From Arthrobacter_B citreus (GTDB lineage: Bacteria; Actinomycetota; Actinomycetes; Actinomycetales; Micrococcaceae), in assembly GCF_042429235.1 (NCBI RefSeq), contig NZ_JBHMBA010000009.1: DNA of 64,000 nt. The stretch is one strand, 5' to 3'. The notes beneath the pieces were generated by a model, which did not search any database, was not told where the DNA came from, and saw nothing but the letters and a program-made list of their open reading frames with translations. Both the position numbers and the translations under genes were made by a program. This document shows, one piece after another, positions 1 through 7,861 of this stretch (positions are counted from its first letter, which is position 1; the number at the start of each line of letters is the position of its first letter).

Positions 1-1211
1 GGGAAAACCTCGCCCAAGGTGACCCACATGACCGGTCCCCAAGTGGCGGCGAAGAAAATGACAAAGAGGTTGGCGCCAACCAGCGCGACCGGTCCCCAGA
101 TGCCCGGCAGGGAGACTTCGTCGCCCATTCCTTCGGCCTGCGAGAACGACAGGGTTGCCATCAGCAGGCCCACGAACATTCCAGCGGAACCAATCATGAG
201 CAGCTTCCGGCGGCCGATGCGGTCCACAAACGCAATCGCCACGAGTGTCATCACCACGTTGATGATGGAGGTGATGACTGAGGTCGTGAATGAGTCGCTT
301 TCGCTGAATCCCACGGACTTCCACAGCGTGGTGGAGTAGTAGAAGATCGCGTTGATGCCCACCAGCTGCTGGAAGGCGGCAATGGCCATGCCCACCCAGA
401 GGATGGGCTGCAGGCCGAACTTCGGGCCGCGCAGGTCCCTGAACGTGGCCTGCTTGCTGTTGAAGCTTTCGCGGATCTGGCGGATCTTCAGGTCCGTATC
501 GGTGACGCCCGAAACATCGCGGAGAACCTTGGCCGCATCCTCGTCGCGGTCCTTGCGCACCAGGTACTGGGGCGATTCCGGAATGGTCAGGGCCAGGACG
601 CCGTAAACGACGGCTGGGAGCACGCCCACCAAGAGCATCCAGCGCCAGGCTGCCAGGCCCCACCAGAGTTCGCCCAGGGCGCTGCCCGCGGAGTCCGCCA
701 GGAACGCGTCGGAAAGCAGCGCCGCGAAGATGCCCAGCGTGATCGCCAGCTGCTGGACCGAACCCAGTGCGCCGCGCCACTTGTTGGGGGCAACCTCGGC
801 AATGTAGCCGGGCGCAATCACGGAGGCAGTACCGATGGCCAGGCCGCCGATGAGGCGCCACCACATCAGGTCCCACTCGCTGAACGCGTAGGCGGAGCCA
901 ATGGAGTTGGCGGCGAACAGGATCGCCGCGGCAACCATGACCTTCTTGCGTCCCAGCCGGTCCGCCAGCTGGCCGGCGAACCAGGCGCCAACGGCGCAGC
1001 CCAGCAGCGTGATGGCAACCGTGAACCCCAGGACGCCGGGGCTGAGTGTGAATTCCTCACCGATGGCATCCACTGCGCCGTTGATAACCGCGGTGTCGAA
1101 GCCGAACAGCAGACCGCCCACCGCAGCCGCCACAGTGACGGCAATTACCTTGAAAGGATGGGCCACCTTCTCAGATTCACCCGGATTAGGCCTTGGCTGG
1201 CTCGCGCCCAT
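1..1211 (-). CDS. MFS sugar porter, partial (C-terminus outside window)
   Basis: The leftward reading frame opens at ATG 1211 and runs off the window edge, so about 403 residues of an expected 460-500 are visible. The protein starts with a short hydrophilic tail, then a first membrane helix with GLLFGFDTAVINGA, the sugar-porter signature. ADRLGRKK follows helix 2 and DRIGRRKL follows helix 8; these are the paired loop motifs of the MFS sugar porter family (XylE/GlcP/GalP type). PESPQYLV lies in the central loop, the usual PESPR site. It should import a sugar by proton symport across the cytoplasmic membrane; the substrate cannot be told. A weak purine-rich ribosome site (GAGGGA) lies about 8 bases before the ATG. 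The family call is firm. Confidence 0.9.
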   Translation of the reverse strand, partial: MGASQPRPNPGESEKVAHPFKVIAVTVAAAVGGLLFGFDTAVINGAVDAIGEEFTLSPGVLGFTVAITLLGCAVGAWFAGQLADRLGRKKVMVAAAILFAANSIGSAYAFSEWDLMWWRLIGGLAIGTASVIAPGYIAEVAPNKWRGALGSVQQLAITLGIFAALLSDAFLADSAGSALGELWWGLAAWRWMLLVGVLPAVVYGVLALTIPESPQYLVRKDRDEDAAKVLRDVSGVTDTDLKIRQIRESFNSKQATFRDLRGPKFGLQPILWVGMAIAAFQQLVGINAIFYYSTTLWKSVGFSESDSFTTSVITSIINVVMTLVAIAFVDRIGRRKLLMIGSAGMFVGLLMATLSFSQAEGMGDEVSLPGIWGPVALVGANLFVIFFAATWGPVMWVTLGEVF

Positions 1212-1261
1212 GGAAGGTCCCTCTAGTCTCTCGTCGCTTATTCTGTAAGTTCCGCCCCAAA

Positions 1262-1290
1262 CCTAGTAATCCTACGCATAACCCTAGGCA
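1262..1290 (-). promoter_or_regulatory. Candidate promoter of the sugar porter
   Basis: On the minus strand TTGCCT (1285-1290) and TACTAG (1262-1267) are separated by exactly 17 bases and lie about 50 bases before the porter start. They resemble a housekeeping sigma -35/-10 pair, but the -10 is imperfect. This is inference from spacing and sequence only. Confidence 0.3.
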
Positions 1291-1332
1291 AGACGCGCGG
1301 TGGTGGGAACATGTAGGGGGCATTTCACCTCG

Positions 1333-1614
1333 TCAGTGGGGTGCCGTTGGCGCCGGTCCGAATGACGTTCCCAGGAAATGCGACAGTTCCAAGCGCACCG
1401 CTGAAAGGTGCTGAGAGCAAGCCTGCGGAGCCGCGGGATGGAGAATGAGCGGCCAGAAAAGCTCCGTCAGCAGGATGATGCCCACGTCGCGCCGGCTCAT
1501 ATGCGGGATACCCGTTTTTTCTTCCAGGCGGTGTATTTCCGCCCTGTCCATCTCGCTGAAAAACCGGTGTTTTGCCATTAGGTGCATTGACAGGAACGCC
1601 ACGAGCTCACCCAT
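1333..1614 (-). CDS. Possible small hypothetical protein
   Basis: This is a 93-residue frame in the gap between the sugar porter and the tRNA genes. The first 57 residues look protein-like, with a charged amphipathic stretch (FFSEMDRAEIHRLEEKTGIP) followed by a hydrophobic segment (GIILLTELFWPLIL). The C-terminal third looks like non-coding filler. No convincing ribosome site precedes the ATG. I recognise no family. It may be a genuine small membrane-associated protein, a decayed fragment or chance. Confidence 0.3.
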   Translation of the reverse strand: MGELVAFLSMHLMAKHRFFSEMDRAEIHRLEEKTGIPHMSRRDVGIILLTELFWPLILHPAAPQACSQHLSAVRLELSHFLGTSFGPAPTAPH

Positions 1615-1716
1615 CCGGCAGAAACATAAACAGCAACTGGGGTGGACCCAGGGGACGCAACCCGTGGGTCTTCGGGGAGGCTGCCAGCCTTGGTCCCGCG
1701 GGCGGTGCCAAGCAAA

Positions 1717-1760
1717 GAAAAATGAGGCCCTGACCGGCGTAATGCCTGGTCAGAGCCTCA
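1717..1760 (-). terminator. Rho-independent terminator of first tRNA-Asn
   Basis: On the minus strand a 13-base stem with one mismatch (TGAGGCTCTGACC pairing with GGTCAGGGCCTCA) is followed by a run of Ts. It begins 7 bases past the tRNA 3' end. Confidence 0.85.
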
Positions 1761-1767
1761 TTATTTG

Positions 1768-1840
1768 CTCCTCCGACTGGACTTGAACCAGTAACCCTTC
1801 GATTAACAGTCGAATGCTCTGCCAATTGAGCTACGGAGGA
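1768..1840 (-). tRNA. tRNA-Asn(GTT), copy 1
   Basis: The 73-base cloverleaf reads on the minus strand with acceptor arms TCCTCCG and CGGAGGA and discriminator G. The anticodon stem TTCGA/TCGAA encloses the loop CTGTTAA, giving anticodon GTT (Asn). The T arm contains GGTTCAAGTCC. CCA is not encoded. An identical copy lies 324 bases to the right. Confidence 0.97.
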
Positions 1841-2040
1841 AAGCGCGAGTTCTACTATACAGGGTTTTTGCAGTGCCCGTGTCCGGTTTTGGTGTGTTCC
1901 AACTCTCACTCGTTTAGGGAGCCCGGCGGTGCGCCGGAGACGACGCAGGATGTGCCCGGTGAACGACTCAGCACAGATGACTCGACCATCGGAGCAGGTT
2001 TTCCCCGGCCGCTTCCCCGTCCGGCCACGGCCCCGCGGTG

Positions 2041-2083
2041 AAAACAAATGAGGCCCCGACCGGCATACCCGGTCAGGGCCTCA
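2041..2083 (-). terminator. Rho-independent terminator of second tRNA-Asn
   Basis: On the minus strand the stem TGAGGCCCTGACC/GGTCGGGGCCTCA is followed by ATTTGTTTT. It is closely similar to the terminator behind the other tRNA-Asn copy, so tRNA and terminator appear to have been duplicated as a unit. Confidence 0.85.
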
Positions 2084-2091
2084 TTCATTTG

Positions 2092-2164
2092 CTCCTCCGA
2101 CTGGACTTGAACCAGTAACCCTTCGATTAACAGTCGAATGCTCTGCCAATTGAGCTACGGAGGA
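2092..2164 (-). tRNA. tRNA-Asn(GTT), copy 2
   Basis: The 73 bases are identical to the copy at 1768-1840, with the same GTT anticodon and flanking acceptor stem. Transcription is leftward, downstream of dnaG. The roughly 200 bases between the first terminator and copy 1 carry no recognisable gene. Confidence 0.97.
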
Positions 2165-2251
2165 AAGCGCGTGTCCTACTCTACAGAGGTTTCCCGGGGA
2201 AGCGAAATCGGCGCCGTGACACCGATTTTTCGCTCCCCCCCCTGAGGACGC

Positions 2252-4246
2252 CTACTGGTCTCCGCGAAGAGCCCGCCGCTGCATTTCCAGCTCCATCAGG
2301 TCCCGGTTCAGCTGCTGGAACAGCGCCGGGTCCGCGGTGGGGTCCAGACGCTGCAGCTGCCCGAGCTTCTCCGCCTTCAGATGCGTCACCTGCAGTTCGA
2401 AGAGCCGGTTCAGGATGTCCCGGCAGTAGCGCTGCAGGGCATCGTCGTCGCGGGCGTGCAGCGGAGTCACCGCCAATTCGCTGACAAAATCCCGCAGCGT
2501 GTCCGGCAGTTCCTGGCGGACCTGTTCCACCCACTGGGCCGGAGCGGTGCCGGCATGGCCTGCGGCGATGATGGCGTTGTGGACGGCCAGGTACGCCGGA
2601 ACTGAGAAACGGGCCGCCTTGAAACGCTCCCACTGCCCCTCGTCCAGCATGCCCGGCTGCTGCAGAGCAACTTCCAGCGCCTGGCGTTCCATCCGGGCGG
2701 CAGGGTCGCGGGGATCCGGCCGGGAGAAAGCCGGCGGTTCCAGCGTGGGCTCCGGAACCTGCTGCTGGTATCCGCCGTGCTGGCCCGGCTGGGGGCCGCC
2801 CCGGCCATCCTGCTGGCCCCAGCCCTCACGCTGGGCGCCGCGGCCGTCGTCGTGCGCTGCCCCCTGCGGACTCTTGCCGTGTGCGGTCTTCCCGGCGGCA
2901 GAACCCTCACGCAGGCGCTTGGCTGCTCCGGCAACGGCGCGGGTGACGTCGTCGACGTCGGTGCCCAGCCAGCCGGCGAGCTCGCGCGCATAGGCAGGAC
3001 GCATGGCCGGGTCGCGGATCTCGGCCACCACCGGTGCGGCGGCACGCAGCGCCTGCACCCGGCCCTCAACGGTGTTGAGATCAAACTTGCGCAGGGTGGA
3101 ACGGATCGAGAACTCGAACAGGGGCCGGCGGGAGCGGATCAGCTCGGCAACGGCGGTGTCGCCGTGCTTCTGCCGGATGTCGCAGGGGTCCATGCCCTCG
3201 GGGTCAACGGCGACATAGGTCTGGGCCGTGAAGCGCTGGTCCAGGTCAAACGCCCGCAGTGCGGCTTTCTGGCCTGCGGCGTCGCCGTCGAAGGTGAAGA
3301 TGACCTCTCCCCCGCTGCCGTCGTCTGACAGCAGCCGGCGGGCGATCTTGATGTGGTCCTCGCCAAAAGCGGTCCCGCAGGTCGCGACGGCGGTGGTGAT
3401 GCCGGCCAGATGACAGGCCATGACGTCGGTGTAGCCTTCGACGACGACGATTTGCCGGTCCTTGGCGATTGACCGCTTGGCCAGGTCGATGCCGTAGAGC
3501 ACCTGCGACTTCTTGTAGAGGGCTGTCTCCGGGGTGTTCAGGTATTTGGGCCCCTTGTCGTCCTCGTAAAGCTTGCGGGCCCCGAAGCCGATCACGGCAC
3601 CCGTGAGGTCGCGGATGGGCCAGATCAGGCGGCCGCGGAAACGGTCATAAAAGCGGGAGGCATCCGAACCGGTGGAAAACATGCCGGTGCCGGCGAGCTC
3701 CTCGCGGGTGAAGCCCTTGTCCGTAAGGTGTTTCAGCAGCGAGTCCCAGCCCTGCGGGGCGTAACCGACGCCGAAATGGGCTGCGGCGGCCGGATCAAAG
3801 CCGCGCTCCTGCAGGAAGTCCCGGGCAGCCTGGGCACCGGGAGTGCGCAACTGGGCGGCGAAGAACTCCGCGGCGATCTTGTGGGCGTCCAGCAGGCGCT
3901 GGCGCTTGCCCACATCCTCGCGGCGCGGACCGGTGCCGCCGTCCTCGTAGCGCAGTTCGTAGCCGAGCCTGGCAGCGAGCTTCTCCACTGTTTCCGAGAA
4001 GGTCCCGTGGTCCATTTTCTGGACGAAGGAGATGACGTCGCCGCTCTCGCCGCAGCCAAAGCAGTGATAGGACCCCACCTGCGGGCGGACATGGAAGGAC
4101 GGGGAGCGCTCGTCGTGGAACGGGCACAGGCCCTTGTAGGAGCCGATGCCGGCGGACTTCAGCGTCACATAGCCGTCAATCACGGCCTTGATGTCGGTGC
4201 GGGAGCGTACTTCGTCAATATCTTCGCGTTTAATCAGACCGGCCAT
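2252..4246 (-). CDS. dnaG: DNA primase DnaG
   Basis: This protein makes the RNA primers for lagging-strand DNA synthesis. Its 664 residues contain the N-terminal CHC2 zinc finger (C41, H44, C62, C65), the RNA-polymerase-like core and a TOPRIM domain (E270 in VVEGYTD, D320 and D322 in FDGDAAG). A Gly/Gln-rich, low-complexity linker lies around residues 445-500, followed by a helical C-terminal region that should bind the replicative helicase. Length matches actinobacterial primases. The gene is 93 bases downstream of dgt and probably belongs to the dusB-dgt-dnaG transcript. Identification is certain from the motifs. Confidence 0.97.
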   Translation of the reverse strand: MAGLIKREDIDEVRSRTDIKAVIDGYVTLKSAGIGSYKGLCPFHDERSPSFHVRPQVGSYHCFGCGESGDVISFVQKMDHGTFSETVEKLAARLGYELRYEDGGTGPRREDVGKRQRLLDAHKIAAEFFAAQLRTPGAQAARDFLQERGFDPAAAAHFGVGYAPQGWDSLLKHLTDKGFTREELAGTGMFSTGSDASRFYDRFRGRLIWPIRDLTGAVIGFGARKLYEDDKGPKYLNTPETALYKKSQVLYGIDLAKRSIAKDRQIVVVEGYTDVMACHLAGITTAVATCGTAFGEDHIKIARRLLSDDGSGGEVIFTFDGDAAGQKAALRAFDLDQRFTAQTYVAVDPEGMDPCDIRQKHGDTAVAELIRSRRPLFEFSIRSTLRKFDLNTVEGRVQALRAAAPVVAEIRDPAMRPAYARELAGWLGTDVDDVTRAVAGAAKRLREGSAAGKTAHGKSPQGAAHDDGRGAQREGWGQQDGRGGPQPGQHGGYQQQVPEPTLEPPAFSRPDPRDPAARMERQALEVALQQPGMLDEGQWERFKAARFSVPAYLAVHNAIIAAGHAGTAPAQWVEQVRQELPDTLRDFVSELAVTPLHARDDDALQRYCRDILNRLFELQVTHLKAEKLGQLQRLDPTADPALFQQLNRDLMELEMQRRALRGDQ

Positions 4247-4339
4247 ACAACCAAGTCTATTCTTCCCGTCCTAACCGGCCTGGCATTGCGGAACCGGCAC
4301 CGGCCCGGGTCAACCGCACGTCACGCCGGCCCATGCCCG

Positions 4340-5623
4340 TTACCAGAGAGCCGGGACCGGGCCGACCAGTCGTTCATGCAGGGCAAGGGCTGATCCGTCA
4401 GTCAGGGACGCCACCTGGTCCACCACCACGCGCAGCCGCGCGCCGTCGTCGTCCGCCTCGCGCCAGTCAGCGGCGAACATCGGCTCCAGGTGCCGGTCCC
4501 CCGTGGCCGACAACTGCGCGACCAGGGCGGTCAGGATTTCCCGCTGCCGTTCGTAGAGGGGCTGGCGCTGGTCCGTGGTCATCACGAAGGTGGTGGCCAG
4601 GCCCTTCATCACGGCGATTTCGAGCTTGGTGTCCTCGGGCACGACCATTTCCGCGTTGTAGCGCGTCAGGGGATCCGTCCCGTAGATGCCGCGGGTGGCT
4701 TCCAGTGCACTGTTGCAGAACCGGCCGATCAGCTGGCTGGTCATGTCCTTCAGCGCCGCCATTGCCCTGCGGCTGCCGTCTGATTCGCGGACCCAGATGG
4801 GCTCCGATTCAAGGCGTTTCAGGGCCTCCTCGATGGCCGCCCCGTCGGTTCCGGGCAGGTACCACTGCTGCGTGTAGCCAACCACGCGGGCCCGCTGGTC
4901 CGGATTGTCCAGCCATTTGAGCTGGACGTGGCCGGCGACAATGGCATCCTCGACGTCGTGCACCGAGTAGGAAATGTCATCGGCAAGGTCCATGACCTGG
5001 GCCTCGAGGCAGGAGCGGCCGGCGGGGGCGCCGTCGCGGAGCCAGGTAAACACCGGCAGGTCGTCCTCGTAGACGCCGAACTTGGTGGTGCGGTGCCCGT
5101 TCACCAGCGGCGCGTCCGCAATAGGCCAGGGGTACTTGGTGGCCGCGTCCAGGGAGGCGCGGGTCAGGTTCAGGCCGGCCGGTCCGCCGTCGGGCGCAAT
5201 GATCTTGGGCTCCAGCCGCGTGAGCAGCCGCAGGGTCTGGGCATTGCCCTCAAAACCGCCGATGGCATGGGCAATGTCATTCAGCGCGGTCTCGCCGTTG
5301 TGCCCGAAGGGCGGGTGACCCAGGTCGTGCGAAAGGCAGGCGGCGTCGACGACGTCGGGATCGCAGCCAAGCGCGTTACCCAGCTCGCGGCCCACCTGGG
5401 CCACCTCCAGGGAGTGCGTCAGCCGGGTCCGAACGAAGTCGTCAGTGTCCGGAGCCACGACCTGCGTTTTGGCCCCCAGGCGGCGCAGGGCCGAGGAGTG
5501 CAGCACGCGGGCGCGGTCACGGCCGAACTGGGTGCGGTTGGTGTTCTTGGCAGGCTCGGTGACCCATCGTGCAAGGTCAACGTCGGTATAGCCTGCGGTT
5601 TGGAAAGCCTGCGGAAAGGTCAT
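4340..5623 (-). CDS. dgt: dGTP triphosphohydrolase-like HD-domain protein
   Basis: The protein hydrolyses dGTP (and in this family often other dNTPs) to the nucleoside and triphosphate, trimming the dNTP pool. Its 427 residues carry the HD signature: RTRLTHSLEV (H70) and CLSHDLGHPPFGHNGE (H99, D100), with a further D in the DLADDISYSVHD segment. It begins 6 bases after the end of dusB and is followed by dnaG, an order common in Actinobacteria. The family is sure; exact nucleotide specificity is not readable from sequence. Confidence 0.93.
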   Translation of the reverse strand: MTFPQAFQTAGYTDVDLARWVTEPAKNTNRTQFGRDRARVLHSSALRRLGAKTQVVAPDTDDFVRTRLTHSLEVAQVGRELGNALGCDPDVVDAACLSHDLGHPPFGHNGETALNDIAHAIGGFEGNAQTLRLLTRLEPKIIAPDGGPAGLNLTRASLDAATKYPWPIADAPLVNGHRTTKFGVYEDDLPVFTWLRDGAPAGRSCLEAQVMDLADDISYSVHDVEDAIVAGHVQLKWLDNPDQRARVVGYTQQWYLPGTDGAAIEEALKRLESEPIWVRESDGSRRAMAALKDMTSQLIGRFCNSALEATRGIYGTDPLTRYNAEMVVPEDTKLEIAVMKGLATTFVMTTDQRQPLYERQREILTALVAQLSATGDRHLEPMFAADWREADDDGARLRVVVDQVASLTDGSALALHERLVGPVPALW

Positions 5624-5629
5624 GGGTGT

Positions 5630-6802
5630 CTAGCCACCTGAAATGTTGAGTTCGGCTGCGGAAATGACTGACTTCTGCGCGGAGTTGAGCTCCCGCGACT
5701 CCAGCCAATTTTCCGGCAGTGCGGTCTTCTTGGGGGATCCGGCGCGCCCGCGGGGGCCTTCGGCGTCGGCACCGGGGTACGGGGCCTCGGGATCCAGCTG
5801 GTCCAGCAGTTCGCGCAGGACTTCGAGCGTGGGCACGGTGGCCAGCTGGGCGCGCAGGTCCCCGCCCACCACGTAGCCCTTGAAGTACCAGGCCATGTGC
5901 TTGCGGATGTCGCGCAGGGCCATCATTTCCCCGCCGAAGGTTTCCACCAGCAGTTCAGCATGGCGGTAAACGCTGTCGGAGACTTCCTTCAGGCCCGGAC
6001 GGTGCCGCAGGTCGCTGCCTTCGAAGGCGGCCTGCAGGTCCCCGAACAGCCAGGGCCGGCCCTGGCAGCCGCGGCCGATGACGACGCCGTCGACGCCGGT
6101 CTCGCGCACCATGGCAATGGCGTCCTCGGCGGACCAGATGTCCCCGTTGCCCAGGACCGGGATGTCCGGCAGCGCTTCGCGCAGTTCGGCAATCGCGGAC
6201 CAGTCGGCCTTGCCGGAGTAGAACTGCGATGCCGTGCGGCCGTGGAGCGCGACGGCGGCAACGCCGGAGTCCCGGGCGATGCGGCCGGCGTCGAGGAAGG
6301 TCAGGTGGTCCTCGTCGATGCCCTTGCGCATCTTGATGGTCAGCGGGATGTTGCCCTTGGAGGCTTCCTTCACCGCGGTCTGCACAATGGCCTTGAACAG
6401 GTCCAGCTTCCAGGGCAGGGCCGAGCCGCCGCCCTTGCGGGTGACCTTGGGGACCGGGCAGCCGAAGTTCAGGTCGATGTGGTCGGCGCGGTCCTCCTCC
6501 ACAAGGATGCGGATGGCTGCACCGACGGTCACGGGGTCCACACCGTACAGCTGGACGGAGCGGACCTTTTCGTCGTCGTCGTGCTCAATGATGCGCAGCG
6601 ATTCCGGCGAGCGCTCCACGAGGGCGCGGGAGGTAACCATTTCCGTCACGTACAGGCCACCGCCGTATTCACGGCAGAGGCGGCGGAAGGCCTTGTTGGT
6701 AATGCCGGCCATGGGAGCCAGGATTACCGGTGTGTCCACGGTGATGGGACCCAGCTGCAGCGGGGGCAGCTCGAGCTTGAGTTCTGGGGATGAAACAGTC
6801 AC
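5630..6802 (-). CDS. dusB: tRNA-dihydrouridine synthase (DusB type)
   Basis: The enzyme is an FMN-dependent reductase that converts uridine to dihydrouridine in tRNA D loops. The 390-residue TIM barrel shows the LAPMAGITNKAFR start, the active-site cysteine in NFGCPVPKV (C115), IKMRKG, the HGRTASQFYSG loop and the FMN-phosphate segment GNGDIWS...GVDGVVIGRG. It heads a leftward group with dgt and dnaG. The extra C-terminal tail (PYPGADAEGPRGR and on) is typical of actinobacterial members. Confidence 0.95.
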   Translation of the reverse strand: MTVSSPELKLELPPLQLGPITVDTPVILAPMAGITNKAFRRLCREYGGGLYVTEMVTSRALVERSPESLRIIEHDDDEKVRSVQLYGVDPVTVGAAIRILVEEDRADHIDLNFGCPVPKVTRKGGGSALPWKLDLFKAIVQTAVKEASKGNIPLTIKMRKGIDEDHLTFLDAGRIARDSGVAAVALHGRTASQFYSGKADWSAIAELREALPDIPVLGNGDIWSAEDAIAMVRETGVDGVVIGRGCQGRPWLFGDLQAAFEGSDLRHRPGLKEVSDSVYRHAELLVETFGGEMMALRDIRKHMAWYFKGYVVGGDLRAQLATVPTLEVLRELLDQLDPEAPYPGADAEGPRGRAGSPKKTALPENWLESRELNSAQKSVISAAELNISGG

Positions 6803-6913
6803 ACCCCCATTCTCTCAAGCCCGTGCAAATCCTGCTGCGGTTGTAGGTTTCACACCCCGACAGCCTTCTCTCGAGCAGGTGCTGGCCCTTCAGACTTCCA
6901 GATCCGATCCATC

Positions 6914-6971
6914 GCGGAGATAACGGGCCCAAAAGCCGGTTTTCGGGCAGTCTGAGCCCCGGATCTGCACT
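6914..6971. repeat. Dispersed palindromic repeat, family A (diverged copy)
   Basis: The left arm (GGAGATAACGGGCCCAAAA) and a diverged right arm (TCTGAGCCCCGGATCTGC) form an imperfect inverted repeat. The same arms occur in better shape at 55197-55249 (GCAGATAACGGGCTCAAAA and TTTTGAGCCCCTTATCTGC). Function is unknown; it may form a hairpin in transcripts. Confidence 0.7.
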
Positions 6972-7070
6972 ATGGATTTCCGGAAGTCCCCTGATGTGCA
7001 CGAAAGATGTTGGACCTACTCCCCCGCTCCAACGGTGGCGGCCCGCGGCTGAGCCGGATCGGCAGACGAC

Positions 7071-7127
7071 TTATGACCACCGCGCGCAGTGTTAGACTGA
7101 CTGGTCAGATTAAACTGACTGGTCAGT
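7071..7127 (+). promoter_or_regulatory. Promoter with double TetR-type operator
   Basis: Two copies of TGACTGGTCA (7098-7107 and 7116-7125) lie exactly 18 bases apart. The second sits in ACTGAC-TG-GTCAGT, an inverted repeat with a 2-base centre, the form bound by TetR dimers. A possible -35 (TTATGA, 7071-7076) and -10 (TAGACT, 7093-7098) with a 16-base spacer would place the operators over the transcription start. The third gene of the operon encodes a TetR protein, so autoregulation is the natural inference. Confidence 0.7.
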
Positions 7128-7183
7128 ACAAAAAGCCTGACCGGTCCTCACCGGGGTTCTCCCGGACTCCCTGAAAGGCACCT

Positions 7184-7861
7184 GTGCAACCGGTTATTAC
7201 AGCGGAAGGCCTCAGCCTGACCGCCGCCCGGGGTCCCGTATACGGACCGCTGAGCTTCGGCGTCGACGGCCCCCTCAATGTCCTTTACGGTCCGGCCGGA
7301 AGCGGCCGCACCAGCCTGCTCCTCACACTGGCCGGCCGGATGAAGGCTGAAAACGGCGACCTTGAGGTCCTGGGCCATGCCCTCCCCCGGAATGCCCGGG
7401 AAGTCCAGAAGCGCACGGCCATCGCCGGCTTCGCGGACATCGACAGCCTCGAACCGGGCGTCACCGTTGGGCAAGCCGTCCGCGAACGCCTCGCCTGGCT
7501 GGCCCCCTGGTGGTCCTTCCTCGGCAAGCCCACCGACCGACAGGTCTCCCGGGCCTGCGCACCGGTCTTCGGCGGGATGGAAGTTCCCCCCGCCTCCACC
7601 GTGATCTGGGACCTCGGCGAGGCCGAGCACTTCCTCCTGCGTCTGTCCCTGGCCATGCTCAGCGAACCGGACATCCTCTTCGTTGACGACATCGAGCAGG
7701 TGCACAGCGCCGAGGCCCGCCGCCTGGTCTGGGAACGCCTGGCCGCCGTCGCCGCCTCCGGCACCACCGTCGTCGTTGGCGCCGCTTCCCTTGAACCCGG
7801 CCTGTGGGAGGGCCTGAATCCCCAGCCTTCCGCGCTGCTGCTCGTCCAGGAGACCAACTGA
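7184..7861 (+). CDS. Degenerate ABC-type ATP-binding protein
   Basis: This 225-residue protein has the fold outline of an ABC nucleotide-binding domain, but each key motif has changed. The Walker A is GPAGSGRTS, with Arg42 in place of lysine. The Walker B is DILFVDD (D168), with Asp169 where the catalytic Glu should be. The LSGGQ signature is replaced by LGEAE (144-148), and no switch histidine is visible in VVVGAASLEP. The start is GTG 7184 behind a GAAAGG ribosome site. Its stop overlaps the next gene's start (TGATG), so it is translationally coupled to the YhgE-type membrane protein and probably works with it. Whether it hydrolyses ATP is doubtful. Confidence 0.75.
   Translation: MQPVITAEGLSLTAARGPVYGPLSFGVDGPLNVLYGPAGSGRTSLLLTLAGRMKAENGDLEVLGHALPRNAREVQKRTAIAGFADIDSLEPGVTVGQAVRERLAWLAPWWSFLGKPTDRQVSRACAPVFGGMEVPPASTVIWDLGEAEHFLLRLSLAMLSEPDILFVDDIEQVHSAEARRLVWERLAAVAASGTTVVVGAASLEPGLWEGLNPQPSALLLVQETN

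Larger units (their letters stand above)
6803..7183. other. Intergenic region between divergent dusB and ABC operon
   Basis: About 380 bases without a credible gene. It contains the start region of dusB, one copy of a dispersed palindromic repeat (6914-6971), and the promoter with two TetR-type operators of the rightward operon (7071-7127). Confidence 0.7.

Noticed and set aside
1607..2047. Leftward frame of 146 codons across the first tRNA-Asn
   Set aside because: It runs through a tRNA and its terminator, so it is not a protein gene.
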